Positions 52,430-61,766 are shown, counted from the stretch's first letter. The stretch is DNA of 64,000 bases from Halorubrum sp. CSM-61 (GCF_003781945.1 NZ_RJJW01000007.1:62001-126000); one strand, 5' to 3'. Notes: generated by a model not told the origin, from the sequence alone. Translations and numbers: made by a program.

Positions 52430-52813
52430 ATGGCAGCCCCCGGACAAATACCCGGACAGTACAATCTCGTCATTGAAGGCGCCTACGAGACTTTCGAACA
52501 CCAGATCCCCGTGAAGGAGTTCCTCCAGCGGCTCAAGGAAGATGATGTTCCCGAGACAGTGAGTGTCGTCGGACTGTCGGATGCCCTGAGTGACGAAGAC
52601 CTGGCGAACGAACTCGCCCGTGAGATGGATCAACGTGCGAACGATCTGGAGTATCAAAGTCCCACGATACAGTTCGTCATCGAAGGGTCGTTTCATCGAA
52701 GCGGGAAGACCTACGACCTTCGGTACGATGACGAGCTCTACTCGCTTCAGCAGGTCTTTGGTCCACAACTTGAACGAAAAGAAGGTGGGGAGTGGCTCGT
52801 CGCGCCGTTTTAA
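52430..52813 (+). CDS. hypothetical protein, 127 aa
   Basis: 127 residues. It looks like a compact alpha/beta protein with repeated beta segments (YNLVIEGAYETFEHQIPV; IQFVIEGSFHRSGKTYDLRY), the two VIEG-containing units suggesting an internal repeat. A helical acidic middle separates them. It starts 118 bases after the DUF262 gene on the same strand; a T-rich stretch in the gap (CCCCTTTTTGACCCC) may act in termination. Function unknown; may be an accessory to the restriction enzyme. Confidence 0.6.
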   Translation: MAAPGQIPGQYNLVIEGAYETFEHQIPVKEFLQRLKEDDVPETVSVVGLSDALSDEDLANELAREMDQRANDLEYQSPTIQFVIEGSFHRSGKTYDLRYDDELYSLQQVFGPQLERKEGGEWLVAPF

Positions 52814-52886
52814 TCCTCAGCAGTGGTCATAACCGCCGTATGTAGTGTCGTACTATTTCCAGAAGGGGTACAGAATTGACCGCACC

Positions 52887-55247
52887 CTATTCGGTGTGGT
52901 CTTTGAGGGTTCTACTCCGGGTAGTGCCTTTCAAAGCCTGCAGTACTCGTTCTTCGACGGCGTCGCAGGCGTCGGTGTCCACAACAGAGTACCCATCCTC
53001 CCCGCCCCTGATCTTCTCTATGAATGCTCTTCTGAACGCAGCTTTCACTGAGGGGTATTCGATTATCGGATCGTAGTGTCGGTCGAAAATATCGTAAAGC
53101 GACAACAATGATTCGAGAGGGAGGAATGCAACTGGGATATCTTCCTTCTCCACATCCTCACTCTGCTCGAACCACTCCTGTACACGAGAGGCGACATAGG
53201 GGAATTGACCTTCTCGGAAATTATTCGAGACGAAGAGGTGGGCGTCCAGGTTTTCGTCATCTGAGAGCGAAACTGAGAGAGCACCACCGAGATTTTCCGT
53301 AACCATATACCAAGCAGCTTTGTTCTTCTCACCGGCATCGAGATCGTATCCCTTCTTTGTGTAGGTGAGTTTCGGGTCGTAACTTGCGATGAAGTAACCG
53401 TCGTCTTCAGGAATTACGAGACAGCCATCTGTTTCCGTCTCTCCTTCTCGACCCCACCGCTCGGTGAAGAGAAACATAAATTTCAGGAGATAGAACACGT
53501 CTCGTTCAAACTCGTTGTAGTCGTACTCCTCCTTCAGCTCCTTCCGCTCCTCCTGTGAGAGATCGTCGAATTCGCCTGCTGCACCCCGCTGATGTAGGTC
53601 CTGAAGGCGTTCGAACGCTTCGTCAGCCCGACCAATAATTCGGTTTCTGAACTGGGACTTGCTGTCACGAATCGCTGAGGTAAGAAGATCCTCTGGAGAA
53701 TCAGTCATCAACAGGTCGTGTAGGTCAATCGTCCCGAAGTGCTCTCGCCCGTTGAGATACGCTTTCCCATAAACGACGAGAACCGAGTTTAGCAGGTATT
53801 GATTAATTCGTCGAGGAAGGCGGCCATTTCCGAGACAATAGTTGATGTACTCATACCGGTGCGTGTTGGCTTCTTTTCCTGCACTCGCCACTTCTTGGAA
53901 TGTGGCTCGGATGTAGTCGTTGTGTTTCGTCTCATACCCATCGATTGAGACGTCCAAGAAGTTGATGCCATTATCTGAAAGCGTATCACGGATCTCTTTT
54001 AGCGACTCAAATGCTGCTTCATGGATCGCCTCATCGTCAACGCTGACCTCCCGCCGGATGTCGTCTCTGAAACTATCACCTTCACATTCGTCGCATTCGT
54101 CCGGCTTTTCTTCCTCATATACCTCGTGACAGCGATAACACTCATATGTGTCAATCTCGGCTACGTCGATGAATTCGTTCAGAAGTGACTGTTCTTCTTC
54201 CGGTAAATCCTCGAAATATCGGTTATACGTCTCAACTGCCCCCGTGAGAATCTGGTGGAAGATGTATGAATCTCGTAGCTGGACGTCATATGGATAGATG
54301 CTATCGAATGAGATGCCCAGTTTATCCTCGATCAGTAATCGAATTGCCTCCTTTTCTGACTCGGGCAGGTACCGGTCTTGGATCTCAAAGTAAAATCCTG
54401 TTTCTTCACGCTCTACTTTCAGCTCGACCTTCTTCCCCGTCTTGTTGTGGTTGAAGCCGAGATGGGACAGTTCGGATAAGCTCTGAAGATCGACTAGTTC
54501 CTGAAAGACGGCTTCTGAGTTGAGATCATTTCGAACTCCCGTAGGGTTGCTGAGGGAGAGGGATGATCCATCGGGGAGATAGGTTCGTTGGAACTCTACC
54601 TCGGTGAGTGTGAGCGCTTCAATCTCATCGTTGAAGATTGACGCAAGTCCATCGATGACGTGCTGAGTTGTTTGTGATCGCTCTATTCTGTCAACTCCAT
54701 CACTATCTGTAAAGGTCTTTGAGAACTTCTTGATTCGACTCTTTGCACCTCGTACCTCTATCTCACCACCACCATTTTTCCGAACGAATAGTGGGTGGGC
54801 ACGCTCGAACAAGCGACTTCGGACACGATCGTCTTCCCGAGTGGTCACACGAACCTCTTTACTCGGCCACACCAGTGTAAAACCGTCAATCAACTCTTCG
54901 ACGAAGAGACCCTCATCTTCGAGTCGGCGAAGTTCGTCCTCGAAATTAGTTTCCACCTGGAAACCGTTGCCTCCGCTGCTCTTTTGCGCCCATTTTTCTT
55001 CTGCCCAGATGGTGAGTAGAAGCTGTTGTGCAGGATCTTGTGATTGGTCCTTTAATTCTGCGAGTAAGCCGTCGACTGACTCAAACCGAGAGTCAATTCG
55101 TTTCGTTCGCCCAACGTAGAAATCCGATACGAGATTTTCAAGCGTCCGTTCTGACTCCGGGATTTTATCATATTTCTTCCCGAGCAGTAGACCCCAGAAC
55201 CCGTCATCGTTCGAAAGGGGGTCATGTGATGTCATCTCGTTACTCAT
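52887..55247 (-). CDS. unknown 786-aa zinc-finger protein, third gene of an McrBC operon
   Basis: 786 residues, acidic, with an alpha/beta N-terminal domain (residues 1-180), a middle region with several helical blocks, and a zinc ribbon at about 390-410 (YECYRCHEVYEEEKPDECDEC). No nuclease, ATPase or methylase motif is seen. It begins 58 bases after the McrC stop on the same strand, so it most likely forms one operon with McrB and McrC. Composition is AT-richer than McrB/McrC, which hints that it joined the operon separately. Possible roles are DNA recognition or effector, both inference. It ends convergent with the 52430 gene. Confidence 0.7.
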   Translation of the reverse strand: MSNEMTSHDPLSNDDGFWGLLLGKKYDKIPESERTLENLVSDFYVGRTKRIDSRFESVDGLLAELKDQSQDPAQQLLLTIWAEEKWAQKSSGGNGFQVETNFEDELRRLEDEGLFVEELIDGFTLVWPSKEVRVTTREDDRVRSRLFERAHPLFVRKNGGGEIEVRGAKSRIKKFSKTFTDSDGVDRIERSQTTQHVIDGLASIFNDEIEALTLTEVEFQRTYLPDGSSLSLSNPTGVRNDLNSEAVFQELVDLQSLSELSHLGFNHNKTGKKVELKVEREETGFYFEIQDRYLPESEKEAIRLLIEDKLGISFDSIYPYDVQLRDSYIFHQILTGAVETYNRYFEDLPEEEQSLLNEFIDVAEIDTYECYRCHEVYEEEKPDECDECEGDSFRDDIRREVSVDDEAIHEAAFESLKEIRDTLSDNGINFLDVSIDGYETKHNDYIRATFQEVASAGKEANTHRYEYINYCLGNGRLPRRINQYLLNSVLVVYGKAYLNGREHFGTIDLHDLLMTDSPEDLLTSAIRDSKSQFRNRIIGRADEAFERLQDLHQRGAAGEFDDLSQEERKELKEEYDYNEFERDVFYLLKFMFLFTERWGREGETETDGCLVIPEDDGYFIASYDPKLTYTKKGYDLDAGEKNKAAWYMVTENLGGALSVSLSDDENLDAHLFVSNNFREGQFPYVASRVQEWFEQSEDVEKEDIPVAFLPLESLLSLYDIFDRHYDPIIEYPSVKAAFRRAFIEKIRGGEDGYSVVDTDACDAVEERVLQALKGTTRSRTLKDHTE

Positions 55248-55305
55248 TCAACTATCTAATTAGTGTGAAACCAGGTATAAAGAGACTGTCGGACGAAACT
55301 ACTGT

Positions 55306-57066
55306 TCAGAGCAGTTTCAGCGGTCCCTCTTTCTCCACTTCATCGGAACCATTCTGGAGGAAATAGAGGTCGATCCACTCCTGCCCGTGCTCGCGGCAGA
55401 ATACCGGGATGCACGTCGTCGTATGCTCGTAGCGCTGTTCACAGCGCGTCTCGATCTGTTCTCGCGTCCAGTCACCGTCTTGCTCTAGGTCGTACCGATT
55501 GCGAACTTCCCACGAGTGTTCGTCGGCAGCGGCCTTGAGGACGCGGAGCGAGAAATCCCGAGTATCTTTGAACGTGAACGGACCGCTCATCGATGTCGCT
55601 TCGCTCAGGGCAGTCTCTTCGACGCCGTCGAGACACAGGCGATTCTCTGCGACGGCGCGGAAGGCTTCGAGTTCAGCAGATTTCTCGACGAGGACGTCGT
55701 GTAGGTAGTTGTGGACGACGTCGCCGTATCCATCCAGAGTGAACGACTGCTCGGGTGAGACGATCTGCAGTTCAGCTCCGGTCTGGGCGACTCGGCGACG
55801 CTTCGGTTTGAGTAGCGGGCACAGGAACGCGAGCCGGTCAGCATGGAGGAGGTAGGCGTAGCTGAACAACCGAGACCGAGACGGCGATTCCTTCACTGGG
55901 TCGTGGCCCTCTGCGTAGTATTTCGAGTCTAGCACAGCTAGTGTCTCGTCGCCCTCTTGTAGCGCATGGTCCGGTTCGTGGTAGATCTGGCCCTCACCCT
56001 CGAACGGATTCACGGACGGTGACCGGACGGGCGTCACGTCGTCGAGGCCGCCAAGGTGGTCGTATGACTTGATATACGAGAGCTCCCGCTCAATGACGAC
56101 CTGTGAGTACTGCTCGAACAGCGACTCCATATTCAGAACGTAGTCCACGACCAGTTCTCGCGGGCCGTCTCGGAGTTGCTGGCCGAGTGACGACGACATC
56201 ACCGCTTTGGCGACGTCGAACGCCTTCTGGTAATACCGGCGCTGCTTCGGGAGGTCGCTGAGCGAGAGGCGTCGATACGCGTCCATCCGGTCTAACCCGC
56301 TGCTAACACCCATACTCTCCAGGCGCTCCACCTCTCGGTGAACCTCTGAGAAGATACGGTCGTATGCAGGGTGGTCGTTCTCGTGAGAGTTCTGTCGAAA
56401 GAGCCGAAGTAGCGTCTTCCCCGCGTAGTGGAGCAGCGAGTTCGCGGCGTTGTCGTACTCGGTCTCGTTGCGTATCCAGTGTGGCTCCAGCGTCCCCTGC
56501 GCGTGGTTCATAAGCGTCTGTTCGACATCGATCTCTCCCCGACCGTCCAGACTGTCGAACCGTCGGATGACCAAGTCGCGGATGTATCCCTGCCGATGAA
56601 TCGTCTCTAACCCATCGAGGTAGTTGATCGCCAGCACAACGAAGACATCGTCGAGATGGATGTCGTCAGAGAGGAAATCCTGCAGCGGGATCCCGTGATA
56701 TTCGATGGATCGGTTCTGGTCGTAGACCGCCAGCAGCATGTCGAAGATGTGCTCCCAGTCGATCTTCGGATCGACCTGGACCTTTGACGACGGTGTGAGG
56801 CTCACGACGCCGATGATGTCCGTCGCTTCGACGTGGAGTACCTCGTTCTCGTCGCCGTCTACGGTGACTGTGACGACTTCGTACTCCTGCTCGCCGTCAA
56901 GTGCTGCTTGGCTCTTCGTGAAGACGCCGGGACTCTGCTGTGTGAAAGATGCGCGACGAAGCTGATCCCCGATGGACGACGGACAGCCCTCTATCCGGAT
57001 TTCCCCGCGTTCGGGGACGTTGAAGGTGTCCTGCCCGTACTCGTAGACTTCGTCAACAGTGCTCAT
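55306..57066 (-). CDS. McrC-family restriction endonuclease subunit
   Basis: 586 residues. The McrC-type N-terminal region (TDIIGVVSLTPSSKVQVDPKI and MLLAVYDQNRS) is followed by a helical middle and a PD-(D/E)XK nuclease: PD366 in YHEPDHAL, then D380-S-K382 (VLDSKYY), as in the DxK variant of McrC. About 130 extra C-terminal residues (from about 455) contain Cys/His-rich HTTTCIPVFCREHGQEW. Its ATG overlaps the McrB stop by one base (TAATG). With McrB it should cleave modified or foreign DNA. Confidence 0.85.
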   Translation of the reverse strand: MSTVDEVYEYGQDTFNVPERGEIRIEGCPSSIGDQLRRASFTQQSPGVFTKSQAALDGEQEYEVVTVTVDGDENEVLHVEATDIIGVVSLTPSSKVQVDPKIDWEHIFDMLLAVYDQNRSIEYHGIPLQDFLSDDIHLDDVFVVLAINYLDGLETIHRQGYIRDLVIRRFDSLDGRGEIDVEQTLMNHAQGTLEPHWIRNETEYDNAANSLLHYAGKTLLRLFRQNSHENDHPAYDRIFSEVHREVERLESMGVSSGLDRMDAYRRLSLSDLPKQRRYYQKAFDVAKAVMSSSLGQQLRDGPRELVVDYVLNMESLFEQYSQVVIERELSYIKSYDHLGGLDDVTPVRSPSVNPFEGEGQIYHEPDHALQEGDETLAVLDSKYYAEGHDPVKESPSRSRLFSYAYLLHADRLAFLCPLLKPKRRRVAQTGAELQIVSPEQSFTLDGYGDVVHNYLHDVLVEKSAELEAFRAVAENRLCLDGVEETALSEATSMSGPFTFKDTRDFSLRVLKAAADEHSWEVRNRYDLEQDGDWTREQIETRCEQRYEHTTTCIPVFCREHGQEWIDLYFLQNGSDEVEKEGPLKLL

Positions 57067-58295
57067 TACTCGTAGGAGCCCATCTGACGACGTTCCTGTT
57101 CGAGTTCTCGCTCGGCTAGCTCTGCAGCAGGGGCGAGATCGAATTCCTCGAACTCGCCGTTCATCGCGCGGTAGTGTTCCGCGATCCGCTCGATCTGCGG
57201 GAATGCGGCGGCGTTCAGGAGTCGCGGAACGATGTACGTCCGGAACGCCTGTCCGACCGCATCTTTCTGGTCATACTCGTACTCCCCGCCTTCTCGACAG
57301 CCAACGCCAAGGAAGACGGCGACGTCGCGGTAATGCATCGGGCCGAAGCGCATGATCGACCCTTGTGATGTCGATTCGTGGCCGTGGTTGATTCCCTGGT
57401 AGTCCCGCTCAAACAGGCGGAGGATCTCGCTTTCTCCGAGATCCGAGTGGTCGGTGACGTGCGTGGTGATCCAATCTTTGAACAGCTGCCGGCGCTTATC
57501 CTCCTCGTACTCGTCCAGCTCAATCATGGCGAACCGGCGGGTGATCGCGTTGTCGAGTTCGTTCACCGTCCGGTCGGACATGTTCATCGTACAGATGATG
57601 TTCACCCGCTCGTCCAGTTCGATGGTCTCCCCCTCGTCGGTCTCGAAGATAGTCTGATGGGGGTTCTCGATGGCGGTGTACAGTGGGCCGAAGATCTTCG
57701 AGATGTCGGCTCGCGTGATCTCGTCGAGGATGACGCCGTACTCGACGTCAAATCGGCGGGCACGCTGAACGGCTTCGGACACGCATCCGAGTTTCGTTCG
57801 GTAGCTTAGCGAGTCACCGGTGTAGTCTGGGCTGATCCCGCCGATGATGTCCGACGGCGTCCACGAGGGTGTCGCAGTGTTGAGCGCGTACCCGATGCCG
57901 GTCTCACGAGCGAGCTGCTTGGCGAAGGTCGTCTTCCCTGTTCCGGTCGGTCCGTACAGGACGACGGGCTTCCCAGTTTCGAGTGCGACCTTGGCGTTGC
58001 GCTCCACATCGTTTGGGACGAGTATCTCTTCGGGCGTTTCGTCACCGCGGAGACTCACGATACGCTTGAGCCGATCCGACGCGAGTGCCGACTCAAGCAC
58101 GGCACGTCGCACCCGTCCGAGTCCACGCTTCCCGTCGTGGAGTACGTCGAGTTTCTCGTCCTCGATCAGGAACTCCAGTACGTCTTCGTTCTCGGCATTA
58201 CGAATCGCTTCGACGACATCGTCGGTTACACGGCGAAGAATTCCGACTTCGTCTTTTGCGTCCTCAAGCGTATAGTCGTCCGACGAGTCACTCAT
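57066..58295 (-). CDS. McrB/MoxR-type AAA+ ATPase
   Basis: 409 residues from ATG 58293-58295; an in-frame start 14 codons upstream (58337) adds an unlikely stretch. Walker A GPTGTGKTTF (115-124), probable Walker B YGVILDEITRADISKIFGPLY and sensor IICTMNMSDRTVNELDNAITRRFA, all diagnostic of McrB. The N-terminal ~100 residues (DDVVEAIRNAENEDVLEFLIED...) are a helical specificity domain. First gene of a three-gene minus-strand operon (McrB, McrC, 786-residue unknown); its upstream region abuts the plus-strand cluster beginning at 58540, so the 244 bases between hold both promoters. Confidence 0.88.
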   Translation of the reverse strand: MSDSSDDYTLEDAKDEVGILRRVTDDVVEAIRNAENEDVLEFLIEDEKLDVLHDGKRGLGRVRRAVLESALASDRLKRIVSLRGDETPEEILVPNDVERNAKVALETGKPVVLYGPTGTGKTTFAKQLARETGIGYALNTATPSWTPSDIIGGISPDYTGDSLSYRTKLGCVSEAVQRARRFDVEYGVILDEITRADISKIFGPLYTAIENPHQTIFETDEGETIELDERVNIICTMNMSDRTVNELDNAITRRFAMIELDEYEEDKRRQLFKDWITTHVTDHSDLGESEILRLFERDYQGINHGHESTSQGSIMRFGPMHYRDVAVFLGVGCREGGEYEYDQKDAVGQAFRTYIVPRLLNAAAFPQIERIAEHYRAMNGEFEEFDLAPAAELAERELEQERRQMGSYE

Positions 58296-58539
58296 TATCG
58301 AATACAGGTCGCCCACAGTATATAAAAACCCGTTCAAAACAAATTTTGGGACCTGTCCAGGATGCTATTTTAACCGCATAAGTGAGCTCGGTCTGCAGAA
58401 TTTTGCTCCGAAACAACCGATTAGCGATTTCGACTTACAGAACGCCCTCAAGAGCATCCTCAGCCAGCACAAGCATAGATTAGCGATCTGTGACGCGGGC
58501 GTTTTTCACTCCCCTGCCAGCAGGTGGAGGAATCATATC

Positions 58540-59076
58540 GTGAGTTCACACTCCACCGCAGCGACCGGAGACGCATCCGACTCGTCCCCAACGCTGCCCC
58601 AGAGTACTGACCGACGTGACGAACGCGCTCGTAACGAAACGATGGATGTCGCGCTCCTCAAGCAGGGCGGCATCTACTCAGTCACTGGCGAGTCCGGGGA
58701 GACCTACACTGTCGACCTCATCGACGAAACGTGTACTTGTCCGGATTACCAAGACCGCGATCCAGAGGGCGGCTGTAAGCACGTCCGACGCGTCGCTATC
58801 GAAGTCAACGAAGAGACGGTCCCCCGCCCCGACGGGAAACTCCCGACATCGGCACTCACCACATCAATCCAAGAGGACGACGACAACGACGTCCGTGAGG
58901 ACGCTGACTATCAGCAGGCAGAAGCCGCTATCATCGACGCCATCCAAGACCGCGAGGAAGAAATCGCCCGGCTTCAGTCAGAGATTGAGGCACTCGAATT
59001 CGTCACCGACACGCTCGATGCCATCCGCAACCCTGGCGAGGACTTTAGTCTCGACGCGATTCGCGACCAGCGATAA
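58540..59076 (+). CDS. SWIM zinc-finger protein
   Basis: 178 residues from GTG 58540. Residues 1-35 are a Ser/Thr-rich, disordered start. The SWIM motif CTCPDYQDRDPEGGCKH (CxC...CxH, residues about 67-84) follows two beta strands (GIYSVTGESGETYTVDL). The C-terminal half is acidic and helical with a probable coiled coil (AIIDAIQDREEEIARLQSEI). SWIM domains bind DNA or proteins and this type is frequent in haloarchaeal plasmids and integrated elements. It is first of a run of about a dozen plus-strand genes. Confidence 0.8.
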   Translation: MSSHSTAATGDASDSSPTLPQSTDRRDERARNETMDVALLKQGGIYSVTGESGETYTVDLIDETCTCPDYQDRDPEGGCKHVRRVAIEVNEETVPRPDGKLPTSALTTSIQEDDDNDVREDADYQQAEAAIIDAIQDREEEIARLQSEIEALEFVTDTLDAIRNPGEDFSLDAIRDQR

Positions 59077-59098
59077 ATAACTTACAGCTCCACACGCT

Positions 59099-59350
59099 AT
59101 GAATTCGTCCACTCACCACGATCGAACAGTAACCATCGACATACAGATTCCCCTTGGTGCAACAGAGGACCTCGACGAATCAATTCCAGCCGACATCTAC
59201 GCCGACTGGCTTCAAGAACGCCTCAATGAGGGACTTTCCGATCTCTCTGCCACCCCTGACCATCCCGGTGTTCTCGAGGTCGACGTCGACGCCATCACGG
59301 TAACCGAAGTCACGAGGCACGAATCGGGCCCCGCTTACCGCCCCAAGTAA
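59099..59350 (+). CDS. hypothetical protein, 83 aa
   Basis: 83 residues, acidic, with a small alpha/beta pattern (TVTIDIQIPLGATEDLDESIPADIYADWLQERLNE; VLEVDVDAITVTEV). Begins 22 bases after the SWIM gene. No family recognised; high acidity and codon use match the neighbours, so it is probably translated. Confidence 0.6.
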   Translation: MNSSTHHDRTVTIDIQIPLGATEDLDESIPADIYADWLQERLNEGLSDLSATPDHPGVLEVDVDAITVTEVTRHESGPAYRPK

Positions 59351-59410
59351 CTACTATTTCGAGCCCAATTTTTCTTCTCCGTTACAGGCGCGAAGAGGTT
59401 TCAATAACAA

Positions 59411-59875
59411 ATGACAGACAGCACTCGAGACGAGGACTCCGTTGCCTCACTCCTCGTCCCTGACGACACCTCACAAGCCGCACTCATCGAACTTTTCGAC
59501 ACGCTGGAACGTGCCGGCTTTGGTATCGCCCTCCGCGATGGCTACGACTCCCAAGACGCCATCGCGTACGACCTCACCAAGACCAGCTCGCTCAACGATA
59601 TTGTTCCGTCTCCCGGCTCGCCCGAAGACTACGACGCGGCCTATCGAGAGATGCAAACAGGCATCCTCAGTGGCCCAGCCTTTGAAGCCGCTATCGCCGT
59701 TCTCGCAGCCCATACGGCAGTCGCAACGCAACACCTCATCGACGGCGAGCGCGCAGATCCAGACATCGACGATCTAGATGAACGCTCACTCGAGTCGGCA
59801 ATCTCTGAAACCGAGACGCAGATCACTGATGCCCTGTACGAACGGGCCCTAGAGAACGTGGAGGTCGACGTATGA
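59411..59875 (+). CDS. hypothetical protein, 154 aa
   Basis: 154 residues, helical and acidic. The N-terminal part has an alternating pattern (ALIELFDTLERAGFGIALRDGYDSQDAIAYDLTK), and the C-terminal helices include ALAAH-like AAIAVLAAHTAVATQHLID. No catalytic motif. Its stop overlaps the start of the zinc-ribbon gene at 59872 by 4 bases, showing operon organisation. Function unknown. Confidence 0.62.
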   Translation: MTDSTRDEDSVASLLVPDDTSQAALIELFDTLERAGFGIALRDGYDSQDAIAYDLTKTSSLNDIVPSPGSPEDYDAAYREMQTGILSGPAFEAAIAVLAAHTAVATQHLIDGERADPDIDDLDERSLESAISETETQITDALYERALENVEVDV

Positions 59876-60141
59876 CGTCTGAAAAGAACACGCCGGTTCC
59901 GATGACCTGCCCGGAGTGCGGCGGCCGGTCGTTCTCTTGGATCATCGAAGAAGTCCAGTTCGGCGACATCCAGAAGTACGAGGACGGTACTTTCGAAGAG
60001 GTCGGTATGAAGCGCGGTGAGGTTGTCGGAAGTGACGTTGAAAATAAGGGCGTCTACTGTACGAACTGCGATGAGCGCCGCGATCGCGACGAGCTCGTTC
60101 CGGACGACGAGGTGACCGCCATCAACCAAGAGAGCGCGTGA
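59872..60141 (+). CDS. small zinc-ribbon protein, 89 aa
   Basis: 89 residues. Two CxxC pairs (MTCPECGG at about 11-18 and VYCTNCDER at about 61-69) flank a beta-rich middle (FSWIIEEVQFGDIQKYEDGTFEEVG), forming a zinc ribbon. Such small proteins in haloarchaea probably bind nucleic acids or proteins. Start overlaps the previous stop by 4 bases. Confidence 0.7.
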   Translation: MTSEKNTPVPMTCPECGGRSFSWIIEEVQFGDIQKYEDGTFEEVGMKRGEVVGSDVENKGVYCTNCDERRDRDELVPDDEVTAINQESA

Positions 60142-60220
60142 TTATCCCTTTCATCCCGTCGCCGGAGTAGTCCTGACTCACCAACACCCCCGGACTTCCG
60201 TCGTAACCTGATCTGATACT

Positions 60221-60763
60221 ATGTCCAACGCATCCACCACGCCATCCGACGACACCGATTCGGCCGCACCGTTCGCCACTCTCAGCCGGCTTGCGTACGC
60301 CCACGTAACGCACGCCCCACTCCACGAACGCTATATGCCCTCGGGCAACTTCGAGGCTGTCGGCAAGCCCGGCGAATTCGGTCCGGTAGACCCCGAGACT
60401 GGGGCTGAATATTGCGCTCTCGGTGGCCTCAATCATCAGTACAACCGCGACTACAAGGTCGGTAGCTCATATCCAAAGACTGTCTTCGTTTACGCCGAGG
60501 ATGCCTCCGGTGAATCCCTCTCCCACAATGCACTCGAAGCCATCCTTGATGATCGGAATCTCTGGTCGGATGCACTCACAACCGTCCTCCTCCCGAAAGG
60601 TATCGAAGAAGACCAAGCAACCTGGTACTCCGCGTTCCAATTCCGTCCCCCGGAGCGCGCACCGAGCCTCCGCCGGGTCAAGCGCCAGCTCGACCGCGTC
60701 TTCGACGACGCAGAGATCTATCGCGAAGGCCCGTTCCTCGATGCTCGAATCTGGCACGAGTAG
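60221..60763 (+). CDS. hypothetical protein, 180 aa
   Basis: 180 residues with an alpha/beta look (landmarks LSRLAYAHVTHAPLHERYMPSG, YCALGGLNHQYNRDYK, SYPKTVFVYAEDASGES, FQFRPPERAPSLRRVKRQLDRVF). No motif identifies a known enzyme. Intergenic gap of 79 bases to the preceding zinc-ribbon gene, with no obvious terminator. It belongs to the same cluster and shows the same acidic codon style. Confidence 0.6.
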   Translation: MSNASTTPSDDTDSAAPFATLSRLAYAHVTHAPLHERYMPSGNFEAVGKPGEFGPVDPETGAEYCALGGLNHQYNRDYKVGSSYPKTVFVYAEDASGESLSHNALEAILDDRNLWSDALTTVLLPKGIEEDQATWYSAFQFRPPERAPSLRRVKRQLDRVFDDAEIYREGPFLDARIWHE

Positions 60764-60811
60764 TCGCACCACCTGTTGTTTTTCGCCCCCATCAGAAGTG
60801 AGGTGCACAAA

Positions 60812-61297
60812 ATGCGATCGTTCCTTCCACCGTCAGAATTCGATCTCTCGGATCTCCCCGAGAGGCTCGATGTCGAACAGCAACTCAAAAACCGACAGGG
60901 AGTCCATATGGCGTTTGCGACGACAGCCCTCACGGTCGACATACTCGGTCGTGATCAAGGCGAACGCCACGATGCCCTGAAGGGACTCATCCAAGCGTGG
61001 GACTACATCGCCCGCCAACACGGCGAGGACGTCCACGTCGAGTACACCGGGAAGCCGTGGCAGTCACTCAACATCGACGTCGTCGACCGCACCGACGAGC
61101 CCGCAGCAGGAGGCGAGATCAAGCAATACGGTGTGCTCAACACGGAACGAGACGTCCTCCTCAAGCTTGGTCAGTTCGGCCCGACACTCACAACGAACCG
61201 TGAGAAGGCGGCCAAGCAGGCACGGGCGGACAGCCACCTCGAACTCGTCGAGGTCAAGAGTATTCCGTTCGATCAAAAGAACCCACTCTCGCACTAA
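60812..61297 (+). CDS. hypothetical protein, 161 aa
   Basis: 161 residues from ATG 60812, chosen because GAGGTG at 60800-60805 is a good Shine-Dalgarno; the longer frame from TTG 60776 has no such support. N-terminal helix-rich segment (FDLSDLPERLDVEQQLKNRQ), then VHMAFATTALTVDILGRDQGER and a C-terminal part (VLLKLGQFGPTLTTNREKAA). No known motif. It ends 12 bases before the next gene. Confidence 0.6.
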   Translation: MRSFLPPSEFDLSDLPERLDVEQQLKNRQGVHMAFATTALTVDILGRDQGERHDALKGLIQAWDYIARQHGEDVHVEYTGKPWQSLNIDVVDRTDEPAAGGEIKQYGVLNTERDVLLKLGQFGPTLTTNREKAAKQARADSHLELVEVKSIPFDQKNPLSH

Positions 61298-61309
61298 CCA
61301 AAGGAGAAT

Positions 61310-61696
61310 ATGACCTCAGAACCCCAGCGCCAGCTTCCCACCGAAACGTCCGACGCCGTCTCCGCACACATCGCCGCTAGTGAAGAGGCCAGTGACCTCA
61401 CCTTCCAAGACGCCATCGAGGCGCTCCGAGAAGGGATCGATGGCTACGGGGACCGGGTTCACGCAACCGCCGAAGTCCTCCGTGCCGTCGACGACCTCGG
61501 AGTCCCGAACAACATTCTAACCCACCCCCGTGTCGAACAAGGTATCTGGCGATACAGCCACGACGCAGACACCGTCCGCCGCGAGATCGAGATCACCATC
61601 GAGCGCGAGGCAGACGACGACGTCACCGTCGACGAGATTGTCGCCGCTTATCGCGTCGCCGCCGCCCGTCTCGACACGCCTATCGACGTGGACTAA
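61310..61696 (+). CDS. hypothetical protein, 128 aa
   Basis: 128 residues, acidic and helical (TSDAVSAHIAASEEASDLTFQDAIEALREGIDGYGDRVHATAEVLRAVDDLGV). An AGGAG sequence 5-10 bases before ATG 61310 serves as ribosome binding site. The C-terminal half has TVDEIVAAYRVAAARLDTP. No recognised domain. Co-linear with its neighbours. Confidence 0.62.
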   Translation: MTSEPQRQLPTETSDAVSAHIAASEEASDLTFQDAIEALREGIDGYGDRVHATAEVLRAVDDLGVPNNILTHPRVEQGIWRYSHDADTVRREIEITIEREADDDVTVDEIVAAYRVAAARLDTPIDVD

Positions 61697-61766
61697 CCCA
61701 CCACGTCCAAATCCGCTAGTAGCCCCGCGGGGTGTCAAACCCAGCAGCTCCCTTCTCAAGCCTTCC

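Noticed and set aside
58410-58500. GATTAGCGAT repeated at about 58420 and 58478 as an origin-like iteron
   Set aside because: Only two 10-base copies and no replication initiator gene nearby; not enough for an origin call.
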